Below, piece after piece: positions 39,304 through 49,313 of a stretch of 64,000 nucleotides of DNA (position 1 is its first letter; each line of letters opens with the position of its first letter). The DNA is from Phytoamicus setariae. Its GTDB lineage: Bacteria; Pseudomonadota; Alphaproteobacteria; Rhizobiales; Rhizobiaceae. The DNA is taken from positions 62,001 through 126,000 of the forward strand of contig NZ_JAEQNC010000011.1 in assembly GCF_016722925.1 (NCBI RefSeq), given 5' to 3'. The translations under genes were made by a program, and so were the position numbers. Below the pieces are notes generated by a model. It did no database searches. It had not been told where the DNA came from and saw only the letters and a program-made list of their open reading frames with translations.

Positions 39304-40191
39304 TCATCGTCTTTCGAGCAGGCGGCAAATTTCCTCGAGCTGTTCCAGGGAACGGTAGGATATCATCAACTTGCCACCATCACCGCGGTGATTGACTTTG
39401 ACCTCGAGCCCAAGGCTGTCAGACAGCGATCGTTCGAGAGCGATGGTATCGGCATCCTTCTCCTGCGACTTGGGTGAGGAAAGACCTGGATTTAACTGCG
39501 CCTTGATATCGTTCTGCGCCAGTCGTTCCGCATCGCGCACGGACATGCCCTTGGCGACGATGGATCGGGCAAGGGCTACAGGGTCTGAAGTCGGAATGAG
39601 CGCACGCGCATGGCCTGCCGAGAGGCTTCCATCGAACAACATATCCCGAACCGGATCCGGCAACTTCAGAAGACGAAGGCTGTTGGCCACATGCGATCGG
39701 CTTTTCCCAATGATCTCACCGAGATCGTTCTGGGTGTAGCCATGTTCCGCTATCAGCTGCTCATAACCTAGCGCTTCTTCGACCGGGTTAAGATCCGACC
39801 GCTGAACGTTCTCGACGATCGCCAGCTCGAGTGCCGTCCGGTCATCCACGTCGCGGCTGATGACCGGTATCTCCACGAGGCCGGCCAGCTGCGCCGCCCG
39901 CCATCGCCGTTCTCCGGCGATAATTTCGTACTTGTCATCCGGTATCGGACGAACGACCACCGGCTGCACGATTCCATGCTGACGGATCGAGGAAGCAAGA
40001 TCTTGGAGTTCCGCCTCGGAAAAGTTCTTCCGCGGATTCTTCGGATTGCGTACGACGAGCTCGATCGGGACTTTGCGATCGGCGCTTATGCCCGGACGTC
40101 CGGAAACGGACGCCAATGGCTGGTCCATTTCGCCAATGAGCGCCGCAAGACCGCGCCCCAGGCGCCGCTTTGAAGGATCATCATTCATCAC
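39304..40191 (-). CDS. parB: Chromosome partitioning protein ParB
   Basis: This 295-residue CTP-dependent DNA clamp loads at parS sites and spreads. It has box I (RNPKNPRKNFSEAEL, about 47-61), box II with the CTP-binding arginine patch GERRWRAAQLAG (about 91-102), an HTH for parS recognition (NDLGEIIGKSRSHVANSLRLL, read around 150-171) and a C-terminal dimerisation domain (MISYRSLEQLEEICRLLER). parA lies just upstream and five parS-like sites are in the window, all consistent with a ParABS origin-segregation system. Confidence 0.97.
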   Translation of the reverse strand: MMNDDPSKRRLGRGLAALIGEMDQPLASVSGRPGISADRKVPIELVVRNPKNPRKNFSEAELQDLASSIRQHGIVQPVVVRPIPDDKYEIIAGERRWRAAQLAGLVEIPVISRDVDDRTALELAIVENVQRSDLNPVEEALGYEQLIAEHGYTQNDLGEIIGKSRSHVANSLRLLKLPDPVRDMLFDGSLSAGHARALIPTSDPVALARSIVAKGMSVRDAERLAQNDIKAQLNPGLSSPKSQEKDADTIALERSLSDSLGLEVKVNHRGDGGKLMISYRSLEQLEEICRLLERR

Positions 40192-40223
40192 TGCTACCCA
40201 CTTTATTACGTCGATGAAACAAA

Positions 40224-41018
40224 TTACGCGGCACGACTCTGCCGTTCGCGTTGGATCACTTCCGACGCCAGTTGCAAATAGGCCTGACTACCGGCGCATT
40301 TCAGGTCATACAAAATCGCCGGCTTGCCATAGGATGGCGCTTCCGAGACCCTGACATTGCGGGGGATCAATGTATGATACACTTTATCGCCCAAATGCTC
40401 GCGGACATCCGAAACGACTTGCTGGGCAAGATTGTTACGGGAATCAAACATCGTCAGGACGATGCCCTGGATGTCCAGGCCGGGGTTGATTGTGCTGCGG
40501 ACCTGCTCAACGGTTTCCAGCAACTGACTAAGTCCCTCTAGCGCGAAGAACTCGCACTGGAGCGGCACCAGAACGGATTGCGCCGCGGCCAAGGCATTCA
40601 TCGTCAGCAAATTGAACGATGGCGGGCAATCGACGAGAATATAGTCATAGATACTGGCTTCTGGCGCTTCCAGCGCCTTCTTAAGTCGATAGACCCGATC
40701 GCTCTCGCGGCCGATCTCCATCTCTACACCCAGTAGATCCATTGTCGATGGTGCGATAGCCAGGTTTGGCACCGCTGTCGGCATGGTAACTTCGAGCACG
40801 CTCTGACTGCCGACGAGAAGATCATAGGTGGAGAGCTTCCGATCCTTGCGATCAATGCCCAGACCTGTGCTGGCATTACCTTGCGGATCAAGATCGACGA
40901 TCAGCACATTCTCGCCAATGGCGGCCAAAGCCGTCGCGAGATTGATCGCAGTCGTCGTCTTGCCGACGCCGCCCTTTTGGTTCGCAATTGTAATGATACG
41001 ATGTTTTGGCTTGTTCAT
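40224..41018 (-). CDS. parA: Chromosome partitioning ATPase ParA
   Basis: This 264-residue P-loop ATPase has the deviant Walker A motif KGGVGKTTTAINLA (about 14-27), Walker A' region VLIVDLDPQGNASTGLG (about 39-55) and Walker B VDCPPSFNLLTMNAL (about 128-142). It binds DNA non-specifically as an ATP dimer and is released by ParB, moving parS complexes to the pole. It lies 18 bases after rsmG and 32 bases before parB, the conserved rsmG-parA-parB order. Confidence 0.97.
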   Translation of the reverse strand: MNKPKHRIITIANQKGGVGKTTTAINLATALAAIGENVLIVDLDPQGNASTGLGIDRKDRKLSTYDLLVGSQSVLEVTMPTAVPNLAIAPSTMDLLGVEMEIGRESDRVYRLKKALEAPEASIYDYILVDCPPSFNLLTMNALAAAQSVLVPLQCEFFALEGLSQLLETVEQVRSTINPGLDIQGIVLTMFDSRNNLAQQVVSDVREHLGDKVYHTLIPRNVRVSEAPSYGKPAILYDLKCAGSQAYLQLASEVIQRERQSRAA

Positions 41019-41036
41019 GCTGGCCCACCTGAACAG

Positions 41037-41672
41037 TCATGTTTTGAGAGAGAGCCCACTCACCTCGAGGATGACGGAGTCTTCTTCAATGCTGCTCCGA
41101 TGTATTACCAGATCGAGATTCCACCGCCTACGCGAAACTTCTATTTCCTTGCGGTAATCCCGGCCTTTATGCAGGAAAGCCTTCATTTCACTGTTTTGCA
41201 TAGACCATGGGTGGATAAAGCCCAGCAAAGTGTCCAAGTCGGCGAGCGCTCTGGCCGATACTCGATCGCAGTCGGTCAAAAGGGCGGGGGCGCTTTCGAT
41301 GCGAATCGGATGCACGGATCCCCGTCCGCCGGTTTCGGCCAGGGCTGTTCGCAGGAATGCCGCCTTCTTGTTGTTGCTTTCGACGAGATTCACCCAACCA
41401 GCATTCAGCTCTGCCAGGCAGATTGCCGTGATGACGCCCGGAAAGCCACCCCCGCTGCCCAGGTCGATCCAGTTTTGCGGCCCAGGAGAGAGGGCATAGA
41501 TCTGCAAGCTATCGCGTATGTGCCGATCCCAGACATCACCCAGCGTCGACGGTGCGGCGAGATTGATGGCCTTTGCCCATTTCTGGAACAATTGTGCAAA
41601 ATGCTCGAGGCGTTGCTGTGTTTCACGTGAAACACCAATAGCGGTTGTCCCCGTACGTAGACTCTCTATCAT
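41037..41672 (-). CDS. rsmG: 16S rRNA (guanine-527-N7) methyltransferase
   Basis: This 211-residue SAM-dependent enzyme methylates G527 of 16S rRNA. It has the SAM motif [12 protein letters not shown] (about 69-80) and [14 protein letters not shown] (about 98-111). Unusually for a coding region, codons 12-18 (SRET and flanks) are the perfect parS 16-mer at 41619-41634, so the N-terminal sequence GVSRETQQ is partly dictated by centromere function. It begins 6 bases after mnmG. Confidence 0.95.
   Translation of the reverse strand: MIESLRTGTTAIGVSRETQQRLEHFAQLFQKWAKAINLAAPSTLGDVWDRHIRDSLQIYALSPGPQNWIDLGSGGGFPGVITAICLAELNAGWVNLVESNNKKAAFLRTALAETGGRGSVHPIRIESAPALLTDCDRVSARALADLDTLLGFIHPWSMQNSEMKAFLHKGRDYRKEIEVSRRRWNLDLVIHRSSIEEDSVILEVSGLSLKT
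41619..41634. other. parS site, perfect 16 of 16
   Basis: TGTTTCACGTGAAACA is identical to the bacterial parS consensus. It lies inside the 5' coding part of rsmG, 600 bases from parA. It is the best candidate for the main ParB loading site in the window. Confidence 0.93.
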
Positions 41673-41678
41673 TGCAAC

Positions 41679-43550
41679 CTATCCCGCCAAACGTTCGCCG
41701 GTAGAAAACTTGCGCATCGCCACGAGCAGCAAAGATATCGCAGCGGGCGTCATGCCATCGAGGCGTGCAGCCTGGGCAATGTTGGCAGGTCGCGCACGAC
41801 TTAGTTTCTGCTTCAGTTCGTTCGACAACCCCGGAAGCGCATTGAAGTCGAAGTCAGCCGGTATAGTCTTGTCCTCCTCGCGTCGAACCTCGGCGATGTC
41901 GGCAGCTTGTCTGTTCATGTAGACAGAATATGTAGCTTCGATCTCCATCGCTTCCCGGCTCCGCTTGCTGACAGCAGTCAACTCTGGCCAGACCTTAGCA
42001 AGCGCGGCCAAATCAAAGCCAGGGTGCGAAAGCAATTCATAAGCGGACCGTCGTTGCCCATCATGATTGAGATGAAGACCGTGCTTTGACGCTTCATTGG
42101 GGGTGAGCGCAAGCGACTGCAATTTGTCACGCAGCCCATCCATCTCCTCACGCCAATGGCCAAAACGTTGACTTCTTTCTGTTCCAACCAGTCCGAGTTC
42201 GATTCCCTTGGTCGTCAGCCGTTGGTCGGCATTGTCTGCCCGCAACGACAGGCGATACTCGGCGCGCGACGTAAACATCCGATACGGCTCCGCGACACCA
42301 CGGGACGTAAGATCATCGATCATCACGCCAATGTAGGATTCTGTGCGGCTGAATTGCACCTGCTCGGCTCCGCTAGCGCTGCGCGCTGCATTGAAACCCG
42401 CGACAAGACCTTGCGCCGCTGCTTCTTCGTATCCGGTGGTGCCGTTAATCTGGCCAGCGAGAAACAGGCCTCGGACTTTCCTTGTCTCCAGACTTGCTGT
42501 CAGCTCCCGCGGATCGACATGGTCATACTCGATAGCATAACCCGGTTGAAGAATACGCGCCTGCTCGAGACCCGGAATCGTGTGGATGAACGCTGCCTGG
42601 ACCTCGGCTGGCAGCGAAGTGGAGATGCCGTTTGGGTATACCGTATCGTCGTCGAGGCCTTCAGGCTCGAGAAATATCTGATGACCGTCGCGCTCACCAA
42701 ACTTGACGATCTTATCCTCGATGGATGGGCAATAGCGCGGGCCGACGCCTTCGATTTGCCCAGAATACATCGCCGAGCGACCGAGATTGTCCGCGATTAT
42801 CTTGTGCGTTGCATCTGTCGTGCGCGTGACGCCACAGTTGATCTGCGCGGTGGTGATCTGGTCCGTCATGAACGAGAAGGGCACGAGCTCGTCGTCGGGG
42901 CCCTGATGCCCAATACGATCCCAAGCAATTGTCTTCCCGTCCAGCCTAGCGGGTGTACCGGTTTTCAAGCGGCCGAGCTCGAACCCAATGCGCTCGAATG
43001 TCGATGACAGCCCCACTGACGGCTGCTCCCCAACTCGACCGGCTGGCGTTTTCTGATCACCAATGTGTATCAAGCCACGAAGAAACGTGCCGGTGGTTAC
43101 GACGACTGCACCGCAATTCAGTTGCCTTCCATCCGAGAGCGTTACGCCTCCGACTCGATCTCCATGCATGATAAGATCGAACACATCGCCCTCGACAACA
43201 TCCAGGCGATCATGATGAAAAATCGCCTCCTGCATCGCAAGACGGTAGAGCTTCCGATCCGCTTGAGTCCGGGGTCCACGGACCGCTGGGCCCTTCTTGC
43301 GGTTCAACAGACGGAATTGAATGCCAGATTTGTCCGCAACACGCCCCATCAGGCCATCGAGCGCATCAACCTCCCGGACCAGGTGTCCTTTGCCAAGACC
43401 ACCAATAGCCGGATTGCATGACATGACGCCGACTGTGTCTCGGCGATGCGTGACGAGTGCCGTGGCTGCTCCGAAGCGCGCCGCTGCTGCTGCAGCCTCG
43501 CAACCTGCGTGGCCACCACCAATTACTATGACATCGTAGCTGTTTTTCAC
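41679..43550 (-). CDS. mnmG: tRNA 5-carboxymethylaminomethyl uridine modification enzyme MnmG (GidA)
   Basis: This roughly 623-residue FAD protein works with MnmE to modify the wobble uridine of several tRNAs. The dinucleotide-binding motif [20 protein letters not shown] is at the N-terminus. [16 protein letters not shown] and [18 protein letters not shown] follow, and the C-terminal [19 protein letters not shown] helices end the protein. The frame reaches back to 43586, but GTG 43550 ([13 protein letters not shown]) follows a GGGAGAAG site and gives the usual N-terminus. Confidence 0.95.
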   Translation of the reverse strand: MKNSYDVIVIGGGHAGCEAAAAAARFGAATALVTHRRDTVGVMSCNPAIGGLGKGHLVREVDALDGLMGRVADKSGIQFRLLNRKKGPAVRGPRTQADRKLYRLAMQEAIFHHDRLDVVEGDVFDLIMHGDRVGGVTLSDGRQLNCGAVVVTTGTFLRGLIHIGDQKTPAGRVGEQPSVGLSSTFERIGFELGRLKTGTPARLDGKTIAWDRIGHQGPDDELVPFSFMTDQITTAQINCGVTRTTDATHKIIADNLGRSAMYSGQIEGVGPRYCPSIEDKIVKFGERDGHQIFLEPEGLDDDTVYPNGISTSLPAEVQAAFIHTIPGLEQARILQPGYAIEYDHVDPRELTASLETRKVRGLFLAGQINGTTGYEEAAAQGLVAGFNAARSASGAEQVQFSRTESYIGVMIDDLTSRGVAEPYRMFTSRAEYRLSLRADNADQRLTTKGIELGLVGTERSQRFGHWREEMDGLRDKLQSLALTPNEASKHGLHLNHDGQRRSAYELLSHPGFDLAALAKVWPELTAVSKRSREAMEIEATYSVYMNRQAADIAEVRREEDKTIPADFDFNALPGLSNELKQKLSRARPANIAQAARLDGMTPAAISLLLVAMRKFSTGERLAG

Positions 43551-43597
43551 GTTCTTCTCCCGCAAATCGTTGCGGTACCGATTCAATTTACACCTTG

Positions 43598-43613
43598 TGT
43601 TTCACGTGAAACG
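43598..43613. other. parS-like site (15 of 16)
   Basis: TGTTTCACGTGAAACG differs from the consensus only in the last base. It lies in the short intergenic region between mnmE and mnmG. Confidence 0.85.
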
Positions 43614-43641
43614 CAAGGACTCTTTTAGCGCGAATCTCGAC

Positions 43642-44976
43642 TTATTTGCCAATGCAAAATTCCGAAAAGATCACATCAAGCAGATCTTCTACATCGACAA
43701 AGCCGGTAATCTTGCCGAGGCAATGACTTGCCTGTCGTAAATCTTCGGCTCTCAATTCGATAAGACTGTCGTCGCGTGCCAAACTGTTATCCATGGCCGA
43801 AATTGCATCACGCAACAAATCCACCTGGCGTCTGCGAACTGCTACCGCGTTGCCGGTATAGTCCAAGCTATGCGAGAGGATTTGCTCGATTCGTTTCGTT
43901 AGTGAATCGATTCCTTCGCCAGTGCTCGCGGACAACACGAGATCCGCATCCGTTAAACACGCATTATTCGGCGCTCTATCAATTTTTGCCGAGATTTTCA
44001 AGACTTTCCCTGATGTCTCTATCCGAGGGAATGCTTCACCATCATCACAGTCTCTGAGTAGAAGCACGAGATCTGCATCTTCTACCGAGACAAGTGCGCG
44101 ACGTACGCCTTCCTGTTCCACGATGTCCGCGGATTGGCGTAATCCAGCGGTATCGACCATCCGCACGAGATAGCCGCCAATATCCAGATCTACAGAAATA
44201 AGATCGCGCGTGGTTCCGGCAATGTCTGTTACGATTGCCACATCACGCCGTGCAAGCGCATTCAACAAGCTCGACTTGCCGGCATTTGGTCGGCCAGCAA
44301 TGACGACCTTGAAACCGTCGCGAACTATTTCCGCAGCGCGATGACCCTGAAGATGCGTGCTTATCTCGCCGCGGATAGTGGCTACATCTTTCCAGACCCT
44401 GTCGCTGACGGAACCTGGAACATCCTCCTCGTCCGGAAAATCCAGCTCAGCCTCGATCAGCGCACGGGCGCGAGTGAGTCGATTCATCCAGGATTGGTAA
44501 AGGGCAGAGAGGTGGCCGCTGCTTTGTTCAAGCGCCAGGCGGCGCTGCATTTCCGTTTCGGCTGAAATCAGGTCAGCCAGACCTTCAATTTCAACGAGGT
44601 CGAGCTTGCCATTTTCGAACGCCCGGCGAGAAAACTCTCCGGCTTCGGCAAATTTTACCTCTTCGACGCCTGACAGAACCGCCAGGATAGCATTGACGGA
44701 GGCACGGCCGCCGTGCATCTGCAGTTCAGCACAGTCCTCGCCGGTAAACGAGTTGGGACCGGAGAAGAACAGCACCAGACCCTGATCGATTGAACGCCCG
44801 TCTCGATCTCGAAACCAGCGCAATACGGCCGTTCTCGGTTCAGGCACACCACCGGCAAATTCAGCCAGGATCTCACGAACCTTTGGTCCGCTGATCCTGA
44901 TTACGGCGACACCTGCAGGGAGAGACCCGCTGGAAAGCGCAAACACTGTTTTCGATGCTGGTTGCATGGTGTTCAC
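43642..44976 (-). CDS. mnmE: tRNA modification GTPase MnmE (TrmE)
   Basis: This 444-residue partner of MnmG has an N-terminal tetrahydrofolate-binding domain (ALSSGSLPAGVAVIRISGP), a helical domain, and an inserted G domain with Walker A GRPNAGKSSLLNAL (about 227-240) and switch region DIAGTTRDLI. It ends in FCIGK, the characteristic C-terminal Cys motif. The gene is transcribed with mnmG, rsmG, parA and parB in the same direction, and is 70 bases downstream of rho. Confidence 0.96.
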   Translation of the reverse strand: MNTMQPASKTVFALSSGSLPAGVAVIRISGPKVREILAEFAGGVPEPRTAVLRWFRDRDGRSIDQGLVLFFSGPNSFTGEDCAELQMHGGRASVNAILAVLSGVEEVKFAEAGEFSRRAFENGKLDLVEIEGLADLISAETEMQRRLALEQSSGHLSALYQSWMNRLTRARALIEAELDFPDEEDVPGSVSDRVWKDVATIRGEISTHLQGHRAAEIVRDGFKVVIAGRPNAGKSSLLNALARRDVAIVTDIAGTTRDLISVDLDIGGYLVRMVDTAGLRQSADIVEQEGVRRALVSVEDADLVLLLRDCDDGEAFPRIETSGKVLKISAKIDRAPNNACLTDADLVLSASTGEGIDSLTKRIEQILSHSLDYTGNAVAVRRRQVDLLRDAISAMDNSLARDDSLIELRAEDLRQASHCLGKITGFVDVEDLLDVIFSEFCIGK

Positions 44977-45046
44977 CTGCTTGACGTCGTCCGAAGACGA
45001 CGCCCTTAATTAGCAAATCGAACTCCGGTACAAGGAATCCGGCTAA

Positions 45047-46312
45047 TCAAGTATTCATCGAGTCGAAGAAGTCAGCATTCGTCTTCGTCTGCTTGAGTTT
45101 ATCGATCAAGAATTCGATCGCGTCCGTCGTTCCCATCGGACCGAGAATACGGCGCAGGACGAAGACCTTCTGCAGATCCTGGCGCGGCACCAGAAGATCT
45201 TCCTTGCGCGTGCCGGACTTGAGGATGTCCATGGCTGGGAAGATGCGCTTATCTGCAACCTTGCGGTCGAGCACGATTTCGGAGTTGCCGGTACCCTTGA
45301 ATTCTTCGAAGATAACTTCGTCCATGCGGCTGCCGGTGTCGATCAGCGCCGTAGCGATGATTGTCAGCGAGCCACCTTCTTCAATATTGCGGGCCGCGCC
45401 GAAGAAGCGCTTCGGCCGCTGCAATGCATTGGCGTCCACACCACCGGTCAGCACCTTGCCCGACGACGGCACAACGGTGTTGTAAGCCCGGCCAAGGCGG
45501 GTGATGGAATCGAGGAGAATGACCACGTCGCGCCCGTGCTCAACCAGGCGCTTGGCCTTCTCGATGACCATTTCTGCGACCTGGACGTGACGCACAGCCG
45601 GCTCATCGAATGTCGAGGAGACAACTTCGCCACGCACCGAGCGCTGCATGTCGGTCACTTCTTCCGGGCGTTCGTCGATCAGCAACACGATGAGATAGCA
45701 TTCGGGATGGTTCGCTGTGATCGAATGGGCGATGTTCTGCAGCAGCACCGTCTTACCGGTGCGCGGTGGCGCCACGATCAGCCCGCGCTGTCCCTTGCCG
45801 AGCGGCGCGACAAGATCGATCACGCGCGGCGACATATCCTTTGTGGTGGGATTGTCGATTTCCATCTTGAAGCGCTCGTTCGGATAGAGCGGCGTCAGGT
45901 TGTCGAAGTGTACCTTGTGACGGATCTTTTCGGGATCCTCGAAATTGATCGTGTTGACCTTGAGCAGGGCGAAATAGCGTTCGCCTTCCTTGGGACTACG
46001 GATAGGTCCTTCCACCGTGTCGCCGGTCTTCAGCGAGAAGCGCCGGATCTGCGAGGGCGAAATGTAGATGTCGTCCGGACCCGGTAGATAGTTTGCGTTT
46101 GCCGACCGCAGGAAGCCGAAGCCGTCCTGAAGCACCTCTACCACACCTTCGCCGATGATCTCGATTTCTTGCGATGCCAGGATTTTAAGAATCGCGAACA
46201 TCAGCTCCTGCTTGCGCATCACGCTGGCGTTCTCCACCCCGACAGACTCGGCAAATGCGAGCAGATCGGTCGGTGTCTTGTTCTTGAGTTCTTGAAGCTT
46301 CATTTCAGCCAT
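45047..46312 (-). CDS. rho: Transcription termination factor Rho
   Basis: This 421-residue hexameric RNA helicase ends transcription. It has an N-terminal RNA-binding domain ([20 protein letters not shown], then [26 protein letters not shown]), Walker [16 protein letters not shown] (about 180) and the Q-loop region [13 protein letters not shown]. The C-terminal [20 protein letters not shown] comes last. Length is standard. The 179-base leader before it may hold autoregulatory sequence but shows no obvious gene. Confidence 0.97.
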   Translation of the reverse strand: MAEMKLQELKNKTPTDLLAFAESVGVENASVMRKQELMFAILKILASQEIEIIGEGVVEVLQDGFGFLRSANANYLPGPDDIYISPSQIRRFSLKTGDTVEGPIRSPKEGERYFALLKVNTINFEDPEKIRHKVHFDNLTPLYPNERFKMEIDNPTTKDMSPRVIDLVAPLGKGQRGLIVAPPRTGKTVLLQNIAHSITANHPECYLIVLLIDERPEEVTDMQRSVRGEVVSSTFDEPAVRHVQVAEMVIEKAKRLVEHGRDVVILLDSITRLGRAYNTVVPSSGKVLTGGVDANALQRPKRFFGAARNIEEGGSLTIIATALIDTGSRMDEVIFEEFKGTGNSEIVLDRKVADKRIFPAMDILKSGTRKEDLLVPRQDLQKVFVLRRILGPMGTTDAIEFLIDKLKQTKTNADFFDSMNT

Positions 46313-46466
46313 AAAATGGGACCATCTAAAGAGTCAGAATGGGGGAGGAAACCGGCATCGGTTTTCAGAAGGCAGACATGTGGGAGGGACTTAAGACATG
46401 CCGCAATGCTTGTAAGCGTCGTGAAGGTAACGCGTCGAAAACTGCACTGCAAGAGCGCTCTGCCAG

Positions 46467-46481
46467 AAAAGCCGCGCTTTT
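46467..46481 (-). terminator. Weak terminator-like hairpin after hemJ
   Basis: Read on the minus strand, AAAAGC-GCG-GCTTTT begins 11 bases after the hemJ stop. The stem is only 6 bp and the U-run is built into it. Confidence 0.35.
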
Positions 46482-46491
46482 GCAAGATATA

Positions 46492-47025
46492 TCAGAACGG
46501 TTTGAGAACCACCATCAGCACGATCACGATCATAAGAAGCGCCGGCGCCTCGTTCATGATCCGCCAGTAACGCTGGGTTCTCGGACGCTCATCACGGCCA
46601 AATGCACGAACTGCCGAGGCATAGTGCATGTGCACGGCCGACAGCAGCACCACAGCCAACAGCTTGATATGCAGCCATCCACCCTTGAACTCAAAGGCGC
46701 TCCAAGCAAGGTAAAGACCAAAACACCAGGCGATGACCATCGCCGGGTTCATGATGATCCGCAACAACCGCTTTTCCATGACCTTGAAGAGTTCGGACGT
46801 CGTCGAACCAGGCTCGGTATCGAAATGATAGATGAAGAGCCGCGGCAAATAGAGAAGGCCCGCCATCCAGGCAATGACAGCAATAATATGCAGTGCCTTG
46901 GCCCACAGATAGGCTCTGTCGGCATCGGCATAGAGCACGGCCGCGCAGATAACGCCAAATACGATCAGCGCCACCGTCGCCCGCAGCCAGGCCCGGCTGC
47001 CAGCCGGATTAGGCCCGCTAGCCAC
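46492..47025 (-). CDS. hemJ: Protoporphyrinogen oxidase HemJ
   Basis: This roughly 177-residue membrane protein of the UPF0093/HemJ family has four to five transmembrane segments and the conserved KALHIIAVIAWMAGLLYLPR (about 43-62, split for reading) with histidines that bind heme. It converts protoporphyrinogen IX to protoporphyrin IX, a late step of heme synthesis, and it sits 2 bases after hemE, an earlier heme gene. The start chosen is GTG 47025, with GGAGG 6 bases upstream, rather than the TTG at 47031. Confidence 0.9.
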   Translation of the reverse strand: MASGPNPAGSRAWLRATVALIVFGVICAAVLYADADRAYLWAKALHIIAVIAWMAGLLYLPRLFIYHFDTEPGSTTSELFKVMEKRLLRIIMNPAMVIAWCFGLYLAWSAFEFKGGWLHIKLLAVVLLSAVHMHYASAVRAFGRDERPRTQRYWRIMNEAPALLMIVIVLMVVLKPF

Positions 47026-47027
47026 AA

Positions 47028-48062
47028 TCAACCTCCAAGAGATCGAACGCGCCGGATCAGCCTGTCGACATTGGCAGGATCCGCCTGAGGCGTAATGCCA
47101 TGACCCAGGTTGAAGATCAGCGGCCCGTTTCCGAGCTTGTCAAGAATCCTGTCGATCCCAGCGTCGAGGGAATCTCCTCCGGCAACCATCCTGAGCGGAT
47201 CGAGATTGCCTTGAACGGCGCCGTCCTTCTGCAGTTCGACTGCAAAATCCAGTGGCACGGACCAATCGAGGCCGATGGCGTCGGCGCCGGTGCCCTGCCG
47301 ATAGCGTTTGAGATTGTAGCCTGCCCCTTTCGCAAAGGCGATCACTTTGGCTTGCGGCCGCTCGGCACGCAAGCCGTCGATGATCCGCTTCACCGGCTTG
47401 ATGGCATATTCATCGAATTCATGGTCCCCAAGAACGCCGGCCCATGAATCGAAAATCTGTACCGCATCGGCACCCGCATCGATCTGCGCCACGAGATAGG
47501 AAATCGATGCTTCGGCGATGATCGACAGCAAGCGTTCAAACGCTGCTGGATGGCGATAGGCAAAAAGCCGCGCCGGCGCCTGGTCCGGCGTTCCGTGACC
47601 GGCGATCATGTAGGTGGCAATCGTCCAGGGAGCGCCACAGAAGCCGAGCAGGGTGGTTTCTGCAGGCAGCTGGCTGCGCAGTCGCCGAACGGTTTCGAAC
47701 ACCGGTGCCAATCTGGCGACAACATCCGGCATGCTTAGTGCAGCGATGCCCGCTTCATCGATGGGATCGAGTTGCGGGCCTTCGCCTTCGACGAATCTCA
47801 CATTGCGATCGAAGGCGTCGGGGATGACGAGAATGTCGGAGAACAGGATTGCAGCATCGAATGCATAACGACGAATTGGCTGTAGCGTCACTTCCACGGC
47901 CAGATCGGGGGTGTAGCACAGGTCGAGAAACGATTTCACGTTTGCCCGTGTGGCGCGGTACTCCGGTAGATAGCGTCCGGCTTGCCGCATCAGCCAGATC
48001 GGTGGCGGCTTGACTGTCTTGCCTTCGAGTACCTCGAGCAGCGTCCGTTTCGGTCTATCCAC
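47028..48062 (-). CDS. hemE: Uroporphyrinogen decarboxylase
   Basis: This 344-residue enzyme removes four carboxyl groups from uroporphyrinogen III. It begins with GTG and reads [20 protein letters not shown], then the signature [17 protein letters not shown] (about 20-36). [16 protein letters not shown] (about 145) and a C-terminal [15 protein letters not shown] follow. The GTG start overlaps a DnaA-box-like CTATCCACA, so the gene begins at the edge of the replication origin. hemE adjacent to oriC is conserved in many alphaproteobacteria, including Caulobacter. Confidence 0.96.
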   Translation of the reverse strand: MDRPKRTLLEVLEGKTVKPPPIWLMRQAGRYLPEYRATRANVKSFLDLCYTPDLAVEVTLQPIRRYAFDAAILFSDILVIPDAFDRNVRFVEGEGPQLDPIDEAGIAALSMPDVVARLAPVFETVRRLRSQLPAETTLLGFCGAPWTIATYMIAGHGTPDQAPARLFAYRHPAAFERLLSIIAEASISYLVAQIDAGADAVQIFDSWAGVLGDHEFDEYAIKPVKRIIDGLRAERPQAKVIAFAKGAGYNLKRYRQGTGADAIGLDWSVPLDFAVELQKDGAVQGNLDPLRMVAGGDSLDAGIDRILDKLGNGPLIFNLGHGITPQADPANVDRLIRRVRSLGG

Positions 48063-48463
48063 AGTCAGCCTCTATCTAAAAAATCCATATTTATGGAATT
48101 TCTATTTCTTAAGAGTCGGTGAGTTTCAAGGATTAAAGTGTCACAGGTGTTCTACCCAGTTTGTGCGCTTTCTGGCCGATGATAATGACGGGAAAAACTG
48201 GCGGTGGGATAAATGGTCGAACGACTGCTGTTAGGATTGCAATATCAATAGCTTATAGCGGGTGGTAAAACGAACCGGTCTGTGGATAGGTTGTGGGGAG
48301 TTTGAGGTTAACACACGCTTTTCCCAATTTTCCACAGGTGCCGTTCGTTTCTATCCCAACGGGTAAAGGGTGTGGACAACTTGGCAGTTTTCCCGGACAT
48401 GGAGAACAGCATGTCCGGATCGGGCGACTTATCCACCTCTATCAACAGGCGGGTCTATAAACC
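48063..48463. other. Chromosomal replication origin (oriC) candidate
   Basis: This is the hemE / PEP-synthase-regulator intergenic region, the position of the Caulobacter and rhizobial origin. DnaA-box-like sequences, each one mismatch from TTATCCACA, are: CTATCCACA 48055-48063, TGTGGATAG 48281-48289, TTTTCCACA 48328-48336, TGTGGACAA 48371-48379 and TTATCCACC 48429-48437. An AT-rich stretch (48069-48115) could be the unwinding element. A GAGTC (GANTC, CcrM methylation type) lies at 48113. A hairpin CCGGACATG / CATGTCCGG (48393-48418) precedes the flanking gene. No gene is seen. Confidence 0.8.
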
Positions 48464-49282
48464 TTGGAAAACAAGAAAAAGTTCTTTCACCTGCATTTGA
48501 TCTCCGATTCGACGGGCGAGACGCTGATCGCGGCGGGCAGGGCCGCGGCATCGCAATTTGCGGATTGTCTTGCTGTCGAACACGTCTATCCCCTGGTGCG
48601 TAACCGCAAGCAGGTCTCCGATGTTCTGGCACAGATCGATGCCGCACCGGGCATCGTCTTGCACACGGTTATCGATCACGAGGTAGCCGACCTTATTGAT
48701 GAGGCCTGCCGCAGCATGGGGGTGCCTTGTGTGTCCGTCATCGAGCCGGTGCTGCAAATCTTCCAGTCCTATCTCGGAGCTCCGACCCGGCGGCGGGTCG
48801 GAGCGCAGCATGAGCTGAATGCCGGCTATTTTGCGCGCATCGACGCGCTCAATTTCACTATGGACCACGATGACGGCCAACTGCCGAACGATATCGACGA
48901 GGCAGATGTTATTCTGTTGGGCATCAGCCGGACATCAAAGACGCCGACAGCAATCTATCTCGCCAACCGTGGCATCAAGACCGCGAATGTACCCGTTGTC
49001 TATGGTATCCCGCTGCCTGAGAAATTATTCACTGCGACAAAGCCGTTGATCGTCTGCCTGATTGCGACGATCGATCACATATCGCAAGTGCGGCAAAACC
49101 GCGTGCTTGGCTCGACGGTTGGTTACCAGGAAACTTATACGGATCGCTCGATGATTTCCGAGGAACTTAAATACGCCAAGCAACTTTGCGCCCGGCACAA
49201 CTGGCCACTGCTGGACGTCAGCCGAAAGTCGATCGAAGAAACCGCTGCGGCAATTCTTGCCCTGCGTCCTAAGGTCAGATAG
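48464..49282 (+). CDS. Pyruvate,phosphate dikinase / PEP synthase regulatory protein (DUF299)
   Basis: This 272-residue bifunctional kinase/phosphotransferase belongs to the DUF299 family, which inactivates PPDK or PEP synthase by ADP-dependent phosphorylation and reactivates it. It begins with [24 protein letters not shown] (about 1-21). The P-loop-like [17 protein letters not shown] (about 149-165) follows, then [18 protein letters not shown]. The position next to the origin is conserved in alphaproteobacteria. It heads the maf-aroE-coaE-dnaQ run. Confidence 0.92.
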   Translation: MENKKKFFHLHLISDSTGETLIAAGRAAASQFADCLAVEHVYPLVRNRKQVSDVLAQIDAAPGIVLHTVIDHEVADLIDEACRSMGVPCVSVIEPVLQIFQSYLGAPTRRRVGAQHELNAGYFARIDALNFTMDHDDGQLPNDIDEADVILLGISRTSKTPTAIYLANRGIKTANVPVVYGIPLPEKLFTATKPLIVCLIATIDHISQVRQNRVLGSTVGYQETYTDRSMISEELKYAKQLCARHNWPLLDVSRKSIEETAAAILALRPKVR

Positions 49283-49313
49283 GAAACGCAACAGTTTATC
49301 CGGGCAAATTCAT

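Noticed and set aside
46339-47088. A plus-strand frame of 249 residues opposite hemJ and the rho leader
   Set aside because: It covers hemJ antisense, and its sequence is low-complexity and His/Arg-rich without any family signature.
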